Assembly: GCA_030037905.1 (NCBI GenBank)
Contig: JASHPX010000313.1
Span: 1 to 44,795, forward strand
Length of the DNA: 44,795 nucleotides
Direction of reading: 5' to 3'
From: Gammaproteobacteria bacterium
GTDB lineage: Bacteria > Pseudomonadota > Gammaproteobacteria > Steroidobacterales > Steroidobacteraceae
The notes under the pieces are model-generated. The model searched no databases, was not told the DNA's origin, and saw only the letters and a list, made by a program, of their open reading frames with translations. Positions 1 to 6,687 of this stretch are shown one piece after another (the stretch's first letter is position 1; each line of letters starts with the position of its first letter). Both the position numbers and the translations under genes were made by a program.

Positions 1-647
1 CCCACGACGTACTGTGCGTCGATCGTCAGCGGAATCTGCTCGGCACGCGGCGCGAGCGTGCCGCTGGTGGACAGCGTCGCCAGACTCCAGTCCTGGCCCG
101 CGAGCAGGTACCAATTGACACTGGTGTTGCGCAGCAGGCCGTAGAAGTGCCGGACGCGCAGCGTGTAGCTGTTGCTCTCGCTGGAATTGGACGTCACCCC
201 ACCGCTCAGGAAGTCGGTCTCGAGGTAGCTCTGCGCGCTCCAGTTACCGTCCTGCGGGCCCTCCACCAGCATGGCGAAGCGGCTCTGGCGGGCGCTCTCG
301 CGGAACTCGTCGAAATGCGCCTGGGGCTGATAATTGAATGGAATTCCCGTGTTGTAATTCGAGCCGATGTCCGCGGTCTCGTCCTTGCTGCGCCATACCG
401 ACTCCAGCGCCGTGAAGCCGCCGAAGGTGATGTTCACCGGGCCGGCCGAAAACGTCGGGGTGGCGACGCTGCTGATCGGGCTGTTGGAGACCGTGCTCGA
501 CTGGGCGTGCGCGCCACCCATTGCGGCGAGACCGCCGGCGGCGAGCAGCGCCGCCGTCAGGGCGCGTGTGTGCAGCGTGCGCGCGGCGCCTGGCGGCGAT
601 GAGGCACGTGGCGGCAGTGTGGTCAGCGGGGGGCTTTGTGCGTTCAT
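1..647 (-). CDS. Outer-membrane porin-like protein (DcaP-like), 5' part only
   Basis: Minus-strand gene running off the left edge; 215 codons are visible from the ATG at 647. A long N-terminal region with a hydrophobic stretch ending in AHAQS looks like a cleavable signal peptide. The mature part then begins with alternating strands such as VNITFGGFTALESVW, SRFAMLVEGP and YTLRVRHFYGLL, with aromatic girdles typical of a beta-barrel. The blocks FAMLVEGPQDGNWSAQSYLE and LLAGQDWSL resemble the DcaP/porin superfamily, so a trimeric outer-membrane channel for small anionic substrates is likely. The substrate cannot be assigned and the C-terminal Phe signature lies outside the window. It is divergent from the response regulator at 936, with a Pho-box-like repeat in between. 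Confidence 0.75.
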   Translation of the reverse strand, partial: MNAQSPPLTTLPPRASSPPGAARTLHTRALTAALLAAGGLAAMGGAHAQSSTVSNSPISSVATPTFSAGPVNITFGGFTALESVWRSKDETADIGSNYNTGIPFNYQPQAHFDEFRESARQSRFAMLVEGPQDGNWSAQSYLETDFLSGGVTSNSSESNSYTLRVRHFYGLLRNTSVNWYLLAGQDWSLATLSTSGTLAPRAEQIPLTIDAQYVV

Positions 648-721
648 CCAAGGGTTCCCTGTGTTGTACCGGATGGCGCGCGAAGTCTGTTGCAGTCGTA
701 TGACAACCACGCGATCGGAAT

Positions 722-739
722 ATGTCAGTATCGTGACAG
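722..739 (-). promoter_or_regulatory. Pho-box-like direct repeat upstream of the porin
   Basis: On the minus strand CTGTCAC-GATA-CTGACAT matches the Pho-box consensus (CTGTCAT, 4-bp spacer, CTGTCAT) at 12 of 14 half-site positions. A third half-site, TTGTCAT (706-700), lies in phase 22 bp downstream. The box is about 75 bp before the porin start. No good -10 hexamer sits 10 bp after it, so the claim rests on the repeat alone. Confidence 0.4.
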
Positions 740-862
740 CGGCCCCGCGGCCTGCCGCCGCGCCGCCCCCGCGCGCCGCGCCGGTCCTGGAGTGCGCTCA
801 GGGGCCATCGCGGGGGGCAGCGAGCACCGCACGGGCCCCCGGGACACTGGAATGAGAGCTTT

Positions 863-905
863 TTAATCGCGCCCTAACAGCGCTCTAATGCGCCTTGCGT
901 CAAAT
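863..905 (+). promoter_or_regulatory. Triple 11-bp repeat operator and -10 of the response-regulator gene
   Basis: TTAAT (863), CTAAC (874) and CTAAT (885) are spaced by exactly 11 bp. Exactly 10 bp after the last comes a -10-like hexamer, TCAAAT (900-905). This is the geometry of OmpR/PhoB-family activators that bind tandem repeats over the -35 region. The same arrangement recurs at 14771-14813, 14916-14958 and 15891-15933. It lies 30 bp before the response-regulator start, which suggests autoregulation. Confidence 0.6.
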
Positions 906-935
906 CGTTGTTGCATACATTCAGATCCGCCCATC

Positions 936-1637
936 ATGCGCATCCTGATCGTCGAGGACGACCGCAAGCTCGCTGAATTCGTGGCGCGCGGCCTGCGCGC
1001 GGAGCGCTACGCCGTGGACCTGGCTTACGATGGGATCGAGGGATTGAAGTATCTGCAATCCTACGAGTACGACCTGCTGGTGCTCGATCTGATGCTGCCG
1101 CAGCTCAGCGGCACGGAGCTGCTCGGCCGGCTACGACGCAGCCACGTGGGGCTGCCCGTGCTCGTGCTGACGGCACGCGATGCCACGGACGACAAGGTGA
1201 AGCACTTCGAGGCGGGCGCCGATGATTACCTGACCAAGCCGTTCGACTTCGCCGAGCTGTTGGTCCGCATCAAGGCCCTGCTGCGCCGCAGCCCTTCGCC
1301 ACGCAGCGACGTGCAGCGCCTCGGGGACCTGGAGATCAACCGCCTCACCCAGCAGGTGCGCCGCGCGGGGCAGCGCATCGAGCTCACAGCCAAGGAATAC
1401 GGGGTGCTCGAGTACCTGCTGTCCTCCCCGGGCCGCGTGTTCTCCCGCACCATGATCCTCGAGCACGTCTGGGACCAGAGTTTCGAGGGGGTCACCAATA
1501 TCGTCGACGTGTACGTGCGCTACCTGCGCCGCAAGCTCGACGATCCTTTCCCGGTCAAGCTCATCCACACCGTGCGCGGCGTGGGATACTGTCTGCGTGA
1601 ACCCGAGCAGGCGTTGCGCCAGGCCGAGCCCTCATGA
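936..1637 (+). CDS. OmpR/PhoB-family response regulator
   Basis: A 233-residue DNA-binding response regulator. The receiver domain (about 1-115) has the acidic pair ED at 7-9, phospho-acceptor D51 in LVLDLMLP and the conserved lysine K101 in LTKPF. The winged-helix domain (about 130-225) has the typical ELTAKEYGVLEYLL, HVWD and TVRGVGY blocks. The ATG at 936 (MRILIVEDD) is chosen over an upstream in-frame ATG because it gives the standard family N terminus and because the upstream start would lie inside the promoter repeat. The sensor kinase follows 55 bp downstream, so the two form an operon. It resembles CusR/CopR-type regulators, but no copper or silver genes are adjacent. It is the best candidate for the protein binding the TTAAT/CTAAC/CTAAT repeats. 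Confidence 0.93.
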   Translation: MRILIVEDDRKLAEFVARGLRAERYAVDLAYDGIEGLKYLQSYEYDLLVLDLMLPQLSGTELLGRLRRSHVGLPVLVLTARDATDDKVKHFEAGADDYLTKPFDFAELLVRIKALLRRSPSPRSDVQRLGDLEINRLTQQVRRAGQRIELTAKEYGVLEYLLSSPGRVFSRTMILEHVWDQSFEGVTNIVDVYVRYLRRKLDDPFPVKLIHTVRGVGYCLREPEQALRQAEPS

Positions 1638-1692
1638 CTGGCGCGTAACCTGCCTTCGAGCCCACGGAAGCGCAGTTGCAGGTGTCCGCTGA

Positions 1693-3198
1693 GTGAACCA
1701 TCGATCCCTCCCCTTCCGCCTGGCGGTCTGGTACGCGCTGCTGCTCAGCGCGACCTTCACGCTGGTCGGCGCCGGCATGTACTACGGTCTGGATCACTAC
1801 CTGCGCTCGCGGTTGAGCGACTCGCTGAGCCGCCGATCCGAGCAGGTCGAGCAGATTCTGCAGCAGGCTCCCGCGGGCACCAGTGATGCGCAGATTGCCC
1901 GCTCGGTCGATACACGCGTCGCCCCGGAGTTCAATAACCGTTTCGTGCGCATCACGCGCGCGCCCTCGACCCCCATATACCGCTCGGGCCGCCCGGCCGA
2001 CCACAGCTTCGACCCCACGACGATCGGCCCGCTCGCAGGCCCCTGGCCCGCCCGCAGCGCCGCGCGGCGCGTACCCACGAACGATGGGCCGGTGATGATC
2101 AGCGCCACGCCGGTACAGACCCCCTCGGGCCGCTATCTCGTCGAGCTCGGCAGCTCCCTCGAGCAGGTCGATGATGTGCAGGACCGACTGCTGATCCTGC
2201 TGGCGCTGCTGCTGCCGGTGCTGGTGGCGTGCGCCGCCGGCGGCGGCTACCTGCTGGTGCAGGGTGCGCTGCGGCCAGTCGAGCGCATGTCGCAGACCGC
2301 GGCGCGGATCAGCGTGCAGAATCTGGATGAGCGACTGCCGATCATGCGCACCGGCGATGCCTTGCAGGAACTGTCGCTCTCGCTGAATCACATGCTCAGC
2401 CGCCTGCGCGAGTCCGTGCAGACCTCGCGGCGCTTCCTGGCCGATGCCTCGCATGAGCTGCGCACCCCTCTGACGGTCATCAAGGGGGAGCTGCAGGAGA
2501 CCGTGCGCGACCCGCATTGCCCCGCGGAGCTGCGCGAGCGCATCGGCAGCACGCTGGAGGAAGTGGCGCGCCTGGAGCGCCTGGTGTCCGGTCTGCTCGT
2601 GCTCTCGCGCCTGGACGCCGGGGAGGCGCAGCGCGAGTGGCTCGAAGTGGACCTCGCCGAGCTCGCCGCCAGCACCGTGGAGCAGATGCGCCTGGTCGCC
2701 GAGGACCGCGGCCTACAGCTCAACGCGGCGGCTCTGCAACCGCTCACGGTGCACGGAGACCGCGGCCGCCTCAAGCAGGTGATCGTCAATCTGCTGGATA
2801 ACGCCATCAAGTTCACCCCGCGGGGTGGCGTAGTGACGCTGCGAACCGAGCTGCGTGAAGGCGACGGCTATCTGGAGGTGACCGATACCGGCATCGGCAT
2901 CCCAACCGTCGCCCAGCCGCACGTGTTCGATCGCTTCTATCGCGTGGATGAAGCCCGTTCGCGCGAAGACGGCCAGGAGGTCGGCGGCACGGGGCTGGGA
3001 CTGTCGATCGTGCGCTCGATCTGTTTCGCCCACGGCGCGCAGGTCAGCGTCGAGAGCACCCCCGGGCACGGCAGCCGCTTCCAGGTGCGCTTCCCACAGG
3101 CCGGGCAGCGTCCTGCGGTGCCACCGAGCGTGCCGGCCGCTGCCGAAACAGCCAGCCGCAGCGCGCGTCCCGTTCCCGCCGTCACTGCGACATCATGA
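1693..3198 (+). CDS. Sensor histidine kinase, partner of the upstream regulator
   Basis: A 501-residue inner-membrane kinase starting at GTG (MNHRSLPFRLAVWY). Helix 1 spans about 8-30, a periplasmic sensor region about 31-163 and helix 2 about 165-190. A HAMP linker follows, then the H-box with H254 in DASHELRTPL. The ATPase has N-box N366/N370, DTGIGIP (398-404) and GGTGLGL (431-437). The layout resembles CusS-type heavy-metal sensor kinases, but the ligand is unknown. The last residues (PVPAVTATS) are encoded in DNA that is, on the other strand, the decayed 3' end of a universal stress protein gene. The tail after about 465 is Pro/Ala-rich and probably dispensable. Confidence 0.92.
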   Translation: MNHRSLPFRLAVWYALLLSATFTLVGAGMYYGLDHYLRSRLSDSLSRRSEQVEQILQQAPAGTSDAQIARSVDTRVAPEFNNRFVRITRAPSTPIYRSGRPADHSFDPTTIGPLAGPWPARSAARRVPTNDGPVMISATPVQTPSGRYLVELGSSLEQVDDVQDRLLILLALLLPVLVACAAGGGYLLVQGALRPVERMSQTAARISVQNLDERLPIMRTGDALQELSLSLNHMLSRLRESVQTSRRFLADASHELRTPLTVIKGELQETVRDPHCPAELRERIGSTLEEVARLERLVSGLLVLSRLDAGEAQREWLEVDLAELAASTVEQMRLVAEDRGLQLNAAALQPLTVHGDRGRLKQVIVNLLDNAIKFTPRGGVVTLRTELREGDGYLEVTDTGIGIPTVAQPHVFDRFYRVDEARSREDGQEVGGTGLGLSIVRSICFAHGAQVSVESTPGHGSRFQVRFPQAGQRPAVPPSVPAAAETASRSARPVPAVTATS

Positions 3199-3241
3199 CC
3201 GGCAGCCACAGGCCCGCAAGCAGCTCGCGTGTAATCGTCGT
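3182..3241 (-). pseudogene. 3'-terminal remnant of a universal stress protein gene
   Basis: The minus strand reads TITRELLAGLWLPVMMSQ then stop. This closely matches the C terminus of the intact UspA at 6688-7551 (SVTRDLLAGLRLPIMMSH). An in-frame TAA lies just upstream (3244-3242) and no further Usp sequence is recognisable. DNA identity to the intact 3' end is roughly 80% over about 50 bp by eye. It overlaps the end of the kinase gene. The following 3242-3372 holds no gene I can support. Confidence 0.6.
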
Positions 3242-3372
3242 TTATATTCGCGGACGCGGCAGCGGCGGTTGCCCGCGCCGATCCGCCTCCCCCACTGAGC
3301 ACGCTCCACTGGCCGGTGTCGCTGTTGCACGTGCGCGCGCAGCGCTGGTGGTCAAGGTACAATGACCGGATC

Positions 3373-3897
3373 TTATGCGTACGCCGCGCGAAGAACGTCT
3401 CGAAACTCAGGCGTGTCCTCGAGAAACGTCTTGCGGCTGAGCGCGTCCGTAAGCCGCTCGATTCGATACTTCGAGCGAAGCCGCTTCTCCAAGAAACGCC
3501 CTGGCTTCTCCTTGAAGCCGATGAGAGCCATATCAGCGAGCGTCTCGCACCAAATGTACCATCCTCCCACGTCGGAGCAGGCGCCGAGGATCTCCGCGAA
3601 CACTCGCCACGGCGGACGCATGTTCAATGTTGCCTTGAGTTCTCGGTAGTCTTTCCAGTTCCGATTGATGAACCTCCAGTAGGCATCCTCGTCTGTATCC
3701 GCGGATACAAAGAAGACATCGTCTTCCCAATTCTCCACGTGCCCGCGTCTCTCGGGACTCGCCACAGGGCTCTGCCGAAAACAGGCTACAGCCGCGATCT
3801 CGCAGCAATCCGCCCGTATCAAGTCCTGGAGCAGCTTCTGTGTATCGGTCGAGAACATCAGGCGGTCGTCCATCAGGAATACCTCATCTGTACTCAT
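3373..3897 (-). CDS. Hypothetical protein, 174 aa
   Basis: A soluble-looking, acidic protein with no signal peptide or membrane segment, rich in W, D and R (for example VENWEDDVFFVSADTDEDAYWRF, NRNWKDYRELKATLN and WYIWCETLADMALIGFKEKPGRF). The starting ATG at 3897 is the first in frame. I do not recognise the family. The DNA here is visibly less GC-rich than the flanking two-component and efflux genes, which suggests acquisition. It is an isolated gene between the Usp remnant and two very small ORFs on the same strand. A toxin, immunity or phage-cargo role is possible, but nothing in the sequence decides it. Confidence 0.6.
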   Translation of the reverse strand: MSTDEVFLMDDRLMFSTDTQKLLQDLIRADCCEIAAVACFRQSPVASPERRGHVENWEDDVFFVSADTDEDAYWRFINRNWKDYRELKATLNMRPPWRVFAEILGACSDVGGWYIWCETLADMALIGFKEKPGRFLEKRLRSKYRIERLTDALSRKTFLEDTPEFRDVLRAAYA

Positions 3898-3945
3898 TGA
3901 GGAAAACGCGATCCGGAAGCCGCGCCCGGATGCGGCGTCCGGCAG

Positions 3946-4131
3946 CTATGTTCCGCACAGCCCTGTTCTTGCTGCTAGAGCAACCCATCGAGAACATAGG
4001 TCGAGTCGCGGGTCGCCGAGTGGATGACCTGGGTATGATAACCGCTGTAAAATGGCCTCGCGCTGGCGCTGAGCGAACTCGGTCGTCTCGAACGGACCCC
4101 GTGCATGCTCGAGCGACTCAGACGTATCCAT
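3946..4131 (-). CDS. Possible small hypothetical protein, 61 aa
   Basis: The ORF starts at an ATG that overlaps the stop of the preceding small gene by 14 bp. It encodes a basic, soluble sequence (MDTSESLEHARGPFETTEF, then RQREAILQRLSYPGHPLG). The overlap would allow translational coupling, but there is no recognisable family or clear ribosome-binding site, and the C-terminal part looks like random translation. It could equally be a decayed gene. Confidence 0.25.
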   Translation of the reverse strand: MDTSESLEHARGPFETTEFAQRQREAILQRLSYPGHPLGDPRLDLCSRWVALAARTGLCGT

Positions 4132-4285
4132 CCACTGGCTTGCTGGCTTCCTCTTCGATGGCATGAGCGAGCTTTACCGCGAGCTTCACGATCGCGTCCG
4201 TGGGAGACTTCCCGTAAGTAGGCGAGACCACCAGCCCGGCCGCAATCTGGGCGGCCGCTTGAACAATCAGCTCGTGCTTGTCCAT
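4118..4285 (-). CDS. Small hypothetical protein, 55 aa (phage/plasmid-type)
   Basis: The start MDKHELIVQAAAQIAAGL at 4285 is chosen because GAGG lies 7 nt upstream of it. The longer reading from 4315 has no such site. A short amphipathic helical protein: the pattern of an N-terminal helix, a loop (SPTYGKSPTDA) and a second helix (VKLAVKLAHAIEEEA) is reminiscent of small hypothetical proteins found in prophages and plasmids. The function is unknown. It is the first gene of a short minus-strand group with the two ORFs downstream. Confidence 0.5.
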   Translation of the reverse strand: MDKHELIVQAAAQIAAGLVVSPTYGKSPTDAIVKLAVKLAHAIEEEASKPVDGYV

Positions 4286-4580
4286 ATTCAATCCTCGCAT
4301 CGCAGATTTTTCCAATGCCTACCCATGACGCCCCCGGGGTCTTGACAGCGACGTGCGGGACGGGCGCCGCGACCCCGCGCAGCGGATGGCAGCGCATGAC
4401 GCTCTACGATCGACGGGATGGTGAGATCGCAGTGGATGAGGTGGAACGAATTCTGATTTGAAGGCTTCACCAGGAATACATGCAGGGCGATCAAACGACG
4501 TCACTTGTGCACCATCAGCGTCATATCAAGGAATCTAGCGCCATGATGCGCGCATCAATGAGCGCTGCGGTCGGACTGCC
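4286..4580. other. Gene-free stretch before the channel operon
   Basis: Nearly 300 bp with no supported gene. A consensus-like TTGACA occurs at about 4342, but no -10 lies at the right distance. A 21-codon plus-strand ORF beginning at about 4396 (MTLYDRRDGEIAVDEVERIL) is too short to call and may be a gene fragment. The promoter for the gene at 4581 must lie here but cannot be pinpointed. Confidence 0.4.
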
Positions 4581-5723
4581 ATGACCATACTGTGCGTCGT
4601 CGTTGGAATCATACTGATCGTCGGCGCACTTGTGGACGCCTTCGAGGTCGTGCTCCTGCCGCGACCGATCAAGCGGTGGTTTCGCCCCACCGGTATCTTC
4701 TTCAGCGTCACCTGGCCGCTGTGGACTGCCGTCGCCGCCCGGCTACCGTCGGGCGAAAAACGCGAGGCGCTGCTGAGCATTTACGGCCCTCTGTCGATGG
4801 TGGCGCTGCTGTGCCTGTGGGCGGCGTCTCTGATCTGCGGATTCGGCCTGCTGCAGTGGGTACTGCAGGGCTCGCTCAGCGCCACGCAGACCCATCCGAT
4901 CTTTACCGCAGTGCTCGACAGCGGTGCAGCGTTCTTCACCCTGGAATACGCCGAGGTCGCTTCCTCGAGCTTCCTATCGCGCACCCTCGTCATCATCGAG
5001 GCCGGCATGGGGTTCGGCTTCATCGCACTGACCGTCAGTTATCTGCCGGTCCTGTATCAGCACTTCTACCGCCGCGACATACACCTCCTCCAGCTCGCCG
5101 AGCGCGCCGGCTCACCGCCTGCGGCGGCCAACGTGTTCGCGCGCTTTTCGGCCGCCGGACGCCTCAATGCCCTCGAGGTGTGGCTGCGCGAGTGGGAGCT
5201 ATGGGCGGCGGAGCTGCTCGAGAGCCACAACACCTATCCAGTGCTGGCATTCTACCGCTCACAGCACGATGGCGTCTCGTGGCTCGCCTCGCTGGGGGTG
5301 ATCCTGGATTGCTGCACGATCGCGATCGCGGGGGTCAGAGAAGTGTCCCTCATGCAATCGGCCGCCACATTTGCCAGCGCCCGGCTTGTGCTGGTGGAAA
5401 TGAGCCGGTCACTCGGTGTATCCATCCATTGGGGTGCGCTGCAGGACTCACCCATGCGATCCACGCGCGAGGCGCTGCAACTCGTCCAGGAGATATTCGT
5501 TGCGCGTGGAATTCCGTGGACGAGCGGCCCCGACACCGAGGCGGCCGTCGCCGCCCTGTGTGCCAGCTACGAGCCAATTCTTTCCGGTTTGTCGGCGTAT
5601 CTCTTATTGCCCTTGCCTGGTTGGGCAAATATCGCGGACTTGGAGAGCCAGGGAGGAGACTTGCAGCGCGTCGTCGCTCGGCTCAGCAATATGAACGGCC
5701 TGATTGCGCAGCGTCCCGGTTGA
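4581..5723 (+). CDS. Potassium-channel-like membrane protein with degenerate filter
   Basis: A 380-residue protein. Hydrophobic helices lie at about 3-25, 68-92 and 134-158, with a re-entrant pore-like segment between the last two (about 105-127). The segment FFTLEYAEV (118-126) sits where two-TM potassium channels carry T-x-G-Y/F-G-D, but the filter glycines and aspartate are replaced (TLEYAEV). The C-terminal 220 residues are cytosolic and helical (ARFSAAGRLNALEVWLREWELW and similar) with no recognised nucleotide-binding motif. Related proteins are often annotated as two-pore-domain potassium channel family. This one may be a non-selective or non-conducting relative. It heads a plus-strand group with the DUF211 and VIT1-like genes. 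Confidence 0.65.
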   Translation: MTILCVVVGIILIVGALVDAFEVVLLPRPIKRWFRPTGIFFSVTWPLWTAVAARLPSGEKREALLSIYGPLSMVALLCLWAASLICGFGLLQWVLQGSLSATQTHPIFTAVLDSGAAFFTLEYAEVASSSFLSRTLVIIEAGMGFGFIALTVSYLPVLYQHFYRRDIHLLQLAERAGSPPAAANVFARFSAAGRLNALEVWLREWELWAAELLESHNTYPVLAFYRSQHDGVSWLASLGVILDCCTIAIAGVREVSLMQSAATFASARLVLVEMSRSLGVSIHWGALQDSPMRSTREALQLVQEIFVARGIPWTSGPDTEAAVAALCASYEPILSGLSAYLLLPLPGWANIADLESQGGDLQRVVARLSNMNGLIAQRPG

Positions 5724-5774
5724 GCCGCAGCGGCGCCGGCAGATCGGAATATGGAATCTTGCGGGAGCAATACC

Positions 5775-6062
5775 ATGAATGTTCGCAGGCTGTTGTTGGA
5801 TGTGGACAAGGCGCTGGCGCGGCCCACGGTCTTGGAGATCTCCGCGGCCATAGAGAAGCTGCCGCAGGTCGAGGGCCTGAACATCACCGTCACGAGCATC
5901 GATACCGAGACTCTCGGCATGGACGTGACCATCGAAGGCGCTAACCTTGACTATGACCTGATCGCCGCAGCGATTGAGCAGACCGGTGCCGTCGTGCACA
6001 GCATCGACGAGATCGTAGCAGGCAGGCGCTTGGTGGAACGCGTTCCGAGAGCCCGCCGGTGA
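5775..6062 (+). CDS. DUF211 family protein
   Basis: About 95 residues from the ATG at 5775 (MNVRRLLLDVDKA, with GGGAG upstream). An in-frame ATG at 5751 would add eight residues. The sequence follows the DUF211 pattern closely: RRLLLDVxKA, LPQVEGLNITVTSIDTET, VTIEGANLDYDLIAAAIEQTGAVVHSIDEIVAGR. DUF211 proteins are ferredoxin-fold assemblies best known from archaea, with no established function. The stop overlaps the start of the next gene (GTGA), implying translational coupling with the VIT1/CCC1-like membrane protein. That makes a role in metal handling or in regulating that transporter a reasonable inference. Confidence 0.85.
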   Translation: MNVRRLLLDVDKALARPTVLEISAAIEKLPQVEGLNITVTSIDTETLGMDVTIEGANLDYDLIAAAIEQTGAVVHSIDEIVAGRRLVERVPRARR

Positions 6063-6523
6063 CGCCTTGGCGGCAGCTCGCGACCAGCCATGCGCTCATG
6101 CCCGTGGTGATGGGTATCGTCGACGGCATTTTGACCTCCCTGACCCTGACGGGTCATCTGCTGCTCGATCCAGAGCACGGCCTGACGTTGGCGTTCTCGC
6201 TACGGGTCGGGGCCAGTGCATTCTTTTCTGGGGCATTCGTTTACTTGGTCGCCAAGTACACCGAGCTGCGCCAGCAGCTCGCACACGCCGAGCGGGAGCT
6301 GTCGTTGGCCACGCGCGGCCAGCTCGCCGTCACCACCCTCGGCCGTGCCATTGCGCGCGACGCGGTCCTCAGCGCGGGCGTGGCGAGCAGCGCAGCCTTC
6401 GTCGGCGCCCTCGCGCCGCTGTGCGTCGCGGTGGTACTGCCTCACTTTCGCTGGGCGCCAATAGCGGCGGCGCTGGCGCTCGCCCTGCTCGGAGCTGCCT
6501 TGGCAAAAAGTGATGAACGGTAG
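6059..6523 (+). CDS. VIT1/CCC1-like membrane protein, C-terminally truncated by frame
   Basis: A 154-residue protein from a GTG overlapping the DUF211 stop. The first helix contains VVMGIVDGILTSLTLTGH, which corresponds to the DGI signature helix of VIT1/CCC1 iron/manganese transporters. Next come a second helix (ASAFFSGAFVYLVAKYTEL) and a short charged segment (RQQLAHAERELSLATRG) in place of the family's metal-binding domain. Two further helices end with FVGALAPLCVAVVLP and IAAALALALLGAALA. It stops at AKSDER just after an A5 run, while a fifth helix is encoded immediately downstream in the +1 frame. Either the gene is split by a 1-nt indel at the A run or the last helix is made separately. 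Metal transport is inferred from family resemblance only. Confidence 0.65.
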   Translation: MTPWRQLATSHALMPVVMGIVDGILTSLTLTGHLLLDPEHGLTLAFSLRVGASAFFSGAFVYLVAKYTELRQQLAHAERELSLATRGQLAVTTLGRAIARDAVLSAGVASSAAFVGALAPLCVAVVLPHFRWAPIAAALALALLGAALAKSDER

Positions 6524-6602
6524 CGTGCTGCTCTGGACGGTGCCGCTCGTCGCAGGTGGTGCACTGCTGACCTACATCGGCGTCAGATTGGCGATTCTCT
6601 GA
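6513..6602 (+). CDS. 29-aa single-helix peptide (probable last helix of the VIT1-like protein)
   Basis: ATG at 6513 overlaps the upstream gene by 11 nt and reads MNGSVLLWTVPLVAGGALLTYI and on to the stop: one hydrophobic helix. Its glycine-rich character and position match the final transmembrane helix expected for VIT1/CCC1 proteins. The frame is also open upstream across the A5 run (6505-6509), so removing one A would fuse the two ORFs seamlessly. Codon choice looks normal. Confidence 0.45.
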   Translation: MNGSVLLWTVPLVAGGALLTYIGVRLAIL

Positions 6603-6687
6603 GTACCTAAATCCATAAACGTATCGAGACGTCATCCGCGCCAGAATCGTGCTGTACGCGGCCGAGGGGCTCGGCACGTCTCCGCCA

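Noticed and set aside
3242-3372. RNA gene in the gap after the first kinase
   Set aside because: No tRNA cloverleaf or other known RNA fold could be drawn.
4592-5944. A 450-codon ORF overlapping the channel gene in another frame
   Set aside because: No family features, and the overlapping frame is a clear membrane protein with normal codon use.
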